From positions 1 to 8,266 of the forward strand of contig JAJRBP010000164.1 in NCBI GenBank assembly GCA_028679405.1: a stretch of 8,266 bases of DNA, written 5' to 3'. Shown piece after piece: positions 7,501 to 8,266 of the stretch. The position numbers and the translations under genes were made by a program. This stretch comes from Methanoregulaceae archaeon. GTDB lineage: Archaea; Halobacteriota; Methanomicrobia; Methanomicrobiales; Methanospirillaceae. A model generated the notes under the pieces. It did not search any database. It was not told where the DNA came from and was given only the letters and a program-made list of their open reading frames with translations. Each line of letters starts with the position of its first letter. The stretch's first letter is position 1.

Positions 7501-8266
7501 CCCTGAGGAACTTGTCCTTCGGGTGGACTCCCCCGTCATCCTCCTCGTCGGAAGGTTTCGTGGTGCCCTTGATCAGGTCGTCGAGCCACTCCCACCCGTC
7601 CATCTTCATCTTCCGGACGTTCTTCTGGACCTTCGGTGCCTTGAGCGCGAGACCTTCCGCCAGGACGAGTGCCATCCCTCCCCTGACCGAGTTCGTCTCG
7701 ATCCGGTCCAGGTTCCGGTACCCGCTCACCTCCTCGGACTCGGTCCCCTCCCCGTCGATGCAGACCGGGCAGTTCCGGACGATGAGCCTGATCTCGGCAT
7801 CGCTCGGGAGGTACTGGAGGTTCATGATGGTGTTGTACTGCCGGATCTCCTCGATGTATCGTTCGACCTCGTCGTCGCGCGGGATGTACCGCGAGAGACC
7901 GAGGGCCCGGCGCACGTAGTCCCCGACGAGGACCGAGAGCGCCTGTGCGGTCCCGCCCGCGCTCCTGATCGGCCCTGCATAGTAGATCTTCAGGTACTCG
8001 GTGCCGTCGTCGTTCCTGCCTTTCCCCACCTTCGCGATCCCTTCGGTCGGTGCCGCGACCACCCCCTCGGTAAGGAGTGCCATCGCGGTCCGGATCGCAT
8101 GGTCGAGGACCTCGTGCTCGCTGGTCTCCCCGAACTTCCGCTGGACGAAGTCGTCGCCGATTTTGAGTGCCGCCTCCTCGCGCGACATCTCCTGCTCGAG
8201 TTCCCGGATACGTGCGGCGACTCCTTTTATCCCGAGGAGGGCCTCGACCCGGTCCGCAAGGTCGCT
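4544..8266 (-). CDS. polC: DNA polymerase D (Pol II) large subunit DP2, intein-containing, N-terminus outside window
   Basis: DP2 is the catalytic subunit of the euryarchaeal heterodimeric replicative polymerase PolD; the small subunit DP1 carries the proofreading exonuclease and is not in this window. The frame is open to the right edge. The ATG at 8188 is internal: the 26 codons before it read as DP2-like sequence ([20 protein letters not shown]). Numbering from that ATG gives 1,214 residues. Landmarks are [20 protein letters not shown] near the N-terminus, [20 protein letters not shown], and GRMGRPGK with M501. Two zinc sites follow (C558/C561/C570/C572 and C582/C585/C593/C596), then the catalytic NCDGDED (N799 and C965-D970, split by the intein). 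A C-terminal zinc ribbon (C1133/C1136/C1149/C1152) precedes a terminal PIP-box-like QLGLADFM that should bind the PCNA clamp. Without the 165-residue intein the visible protein is 1,075 residues, close to family length (about 1,100-1,270), so only a few dozen residues are missing. No frameshift is seen. Older nomenclature uses polC for this gene; polD2 or dp2 is also used. Confidence 0.96.
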   Translation of the reverse strand, partial: SDLADRVEALLGIKGVAARIRELEQEMSREEAALKIGDDFVQRKFGETSEHEVLDHAIRTAMALLTEGVVAAPTEGIAKVGKGRNDDGTEYLKIYYAGPIRSAGGTAQALSVLVGDYVRRALGLSRYIPRDDEVERYIEEIRQYNTIMNLQYLPSDAEIRLIVRNCPVCIDGEGTESEEVSGYRNLDRIETNSVRGGMALVLAEGLALKAPKVQKNVRKMKMDGWEWLDDLIKGTTKPSDEEDDGGVHPKDKFLRDLIGGRPVFSYPMRKGGFRLRYGRSRNTGFAAAGLHPATMRILGNFLAVGTQMKIERPGKAAGIVPVDTIQGPTVRLRNGTVLRVDDEEKAKALMPEIEKILDVGEILISFGEFMENNHVLVPPVYCEEWWRLEGGHGTPANEMEAIAASIEGAYLHPEYTSLWDDLTCLQIRTLAAFISEKGTVSDDNLSLPNDFIIKGILEEALIPHELIRDRILIRQHLVLLACLGLDLQLKMRPVWDDAPEQNPLELVSHLSGFRIRSKAGTRIGGRMGRPGKSAPREMKPPPHGLFPLGESGGSRRSFQEASIHAPVANQNTGIITIEAGHRRCPACGTSTYKNRCACGGHTVPVYRCPKCGREGQKTCPSCHVQAVCAQTSTINVKEEYAEAIERLGLRESGIQLVKGVKGLISHEKAMETIDKGILRSRHGLFVFKDGTVRYDMIDLPLTHFRPDEVGTSIERLIGLGYTHDVSGEPLVSASQVLELRPQDILVSEPCGEYLVKTAAFIDELLEKCYGCRPYYRVEKRLDLVGHLLIGLAPHTSAGVLARLIGFSKANVGYAHPFFHAAKRRNCFHGTTMIEVYDGKAWKTVPIGQFVAENFDLSKPGIDRLGTYYSDPAQCCYTSAIDTGGIPHLRKITSVSIHRAPAEMIRFTTRLGREITVTPDHAMLVWDVGYLRKIQAVELKVGDPVPVLEGGSVVSDRIRERQVLPCLDERVFCLTVAEDHTVLANGIFTGQCDGDEDCIMLLLDGLLNFSRSFLPENRGGSMDAPLVLTSRIDPSEIDKESHNLDVCSAYPLEMYLGSLNYVHPREVERLIDRVERRLGTQAQVEGFSFTHDTSDISAGPLESSYTSLKTMLEKLEAELSLAVMIRAVDTDDVAERVLNTHFIRDLMGNLSAFSKQKFRCTKCNHSYRRMTLAGKCTRCGGNIIATVHEGSVKKYLEISRDICTRYKVSEYTRQRVEVLDMAIRSTFGEEKDQQLGLADFM
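5297..5791 (-). other. Mini-intein in the DP2 active-site motif
   Basis: A 165-residue in-frame insertion interrupts DP2 between RRN and CDGDED. It has self-splicing HINT features: the N-terminal nucleophile Cys1 in [13 protein letters not shown] (block A), [10 protein letters not shown] with the TxxH motif at intein residues 92-95 (block B), [17 protein letters not shown] (block F, residues 144-160), and the C-terminal junction IFTGQ followed by extein Cys+1 (block G). Removing it restores the contiguous RRNCDGDED motif. Block B and block F are separated by only about 45 residues, too few for a LAGLIDADG homing endonuclease, so it is a mini-intein that cannot home by itself. It ends in Gly-Gln, not the usual His-Asn. 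Both junctions were placed by codon; the insertion is exactly 495 bases. Family knowledge: DP2 inteins at this same site occur in Pyrococcus and other Euryarchaeota. Confidence 0.94.

Overview
The window looks like chromosomal DNA of a motile euryarchaeal methanogen, most likely in or near the Methanomicrobiales. The strongest evidence is a gene for the large subunit (DP2) of the archaeal replicative DNA polymerase D. It sits beside a CheW-type chemotaxis gene and a secreted NHL/IPT protein in GC-rich, densely coding DNA. The order-level placement is inference from gene style, not from a search.

Layout, left to right. (1) 2-457 (+): the 3' part of cheW, cut by the window edge and followed by a T-tract terminator. 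(2) 458-734: a noncoding gap with a candidate BRE/TATA box flanked by two short dyads. (3) 735-2174 (+): a secreted protein with a signal peptide, a six-bladed NHL propeller and two IPT/TIG-like domains that form a gapless 90-residue tandem repeat. (4) 2358-3821 (+): a CrtI-like FAD-dependent oxidoreductase. (5) 3822-3853: a 32-base convergent gap holding a compact bidirectional terminator candidate. (6) 3854-4291 (-): an O6-alkylguanine-DNA alkyltransferase (ogt). (7) 4292-4543: a 252-base gap with overlapping palindromes and no clear terminator. (8) 4544-8266 (-): polD large subunit, open at the right edge and missing its N-terminus.

The most notable feature is a 165-residue mini-intein inside DP2 (5297-5791). 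It is inserted exactly between the Asn and the Cys of the active-site NCDGDED motif, so the polymerase cannot form its catalytic centre until the intein splices out. The intein has no room for a homing endonuclease, and it ends in Gly-Gln rather than the usual His-Asn. Intein insertion at this DP2 site is known in other archaea, so the element is not a new class.

The + strand genes (chemotaxis adaptor, secreted propeller, oxidoreductase) do not form an obvious pathway. T-tracts after cheW and after the NHL gene suggest separate transcripts. The two - strand genes both concern DNA (replication and alkylation repair) and may be read in series. I see no new multi-gene system, CRISPR array, transposase, tRNA or rRNA.
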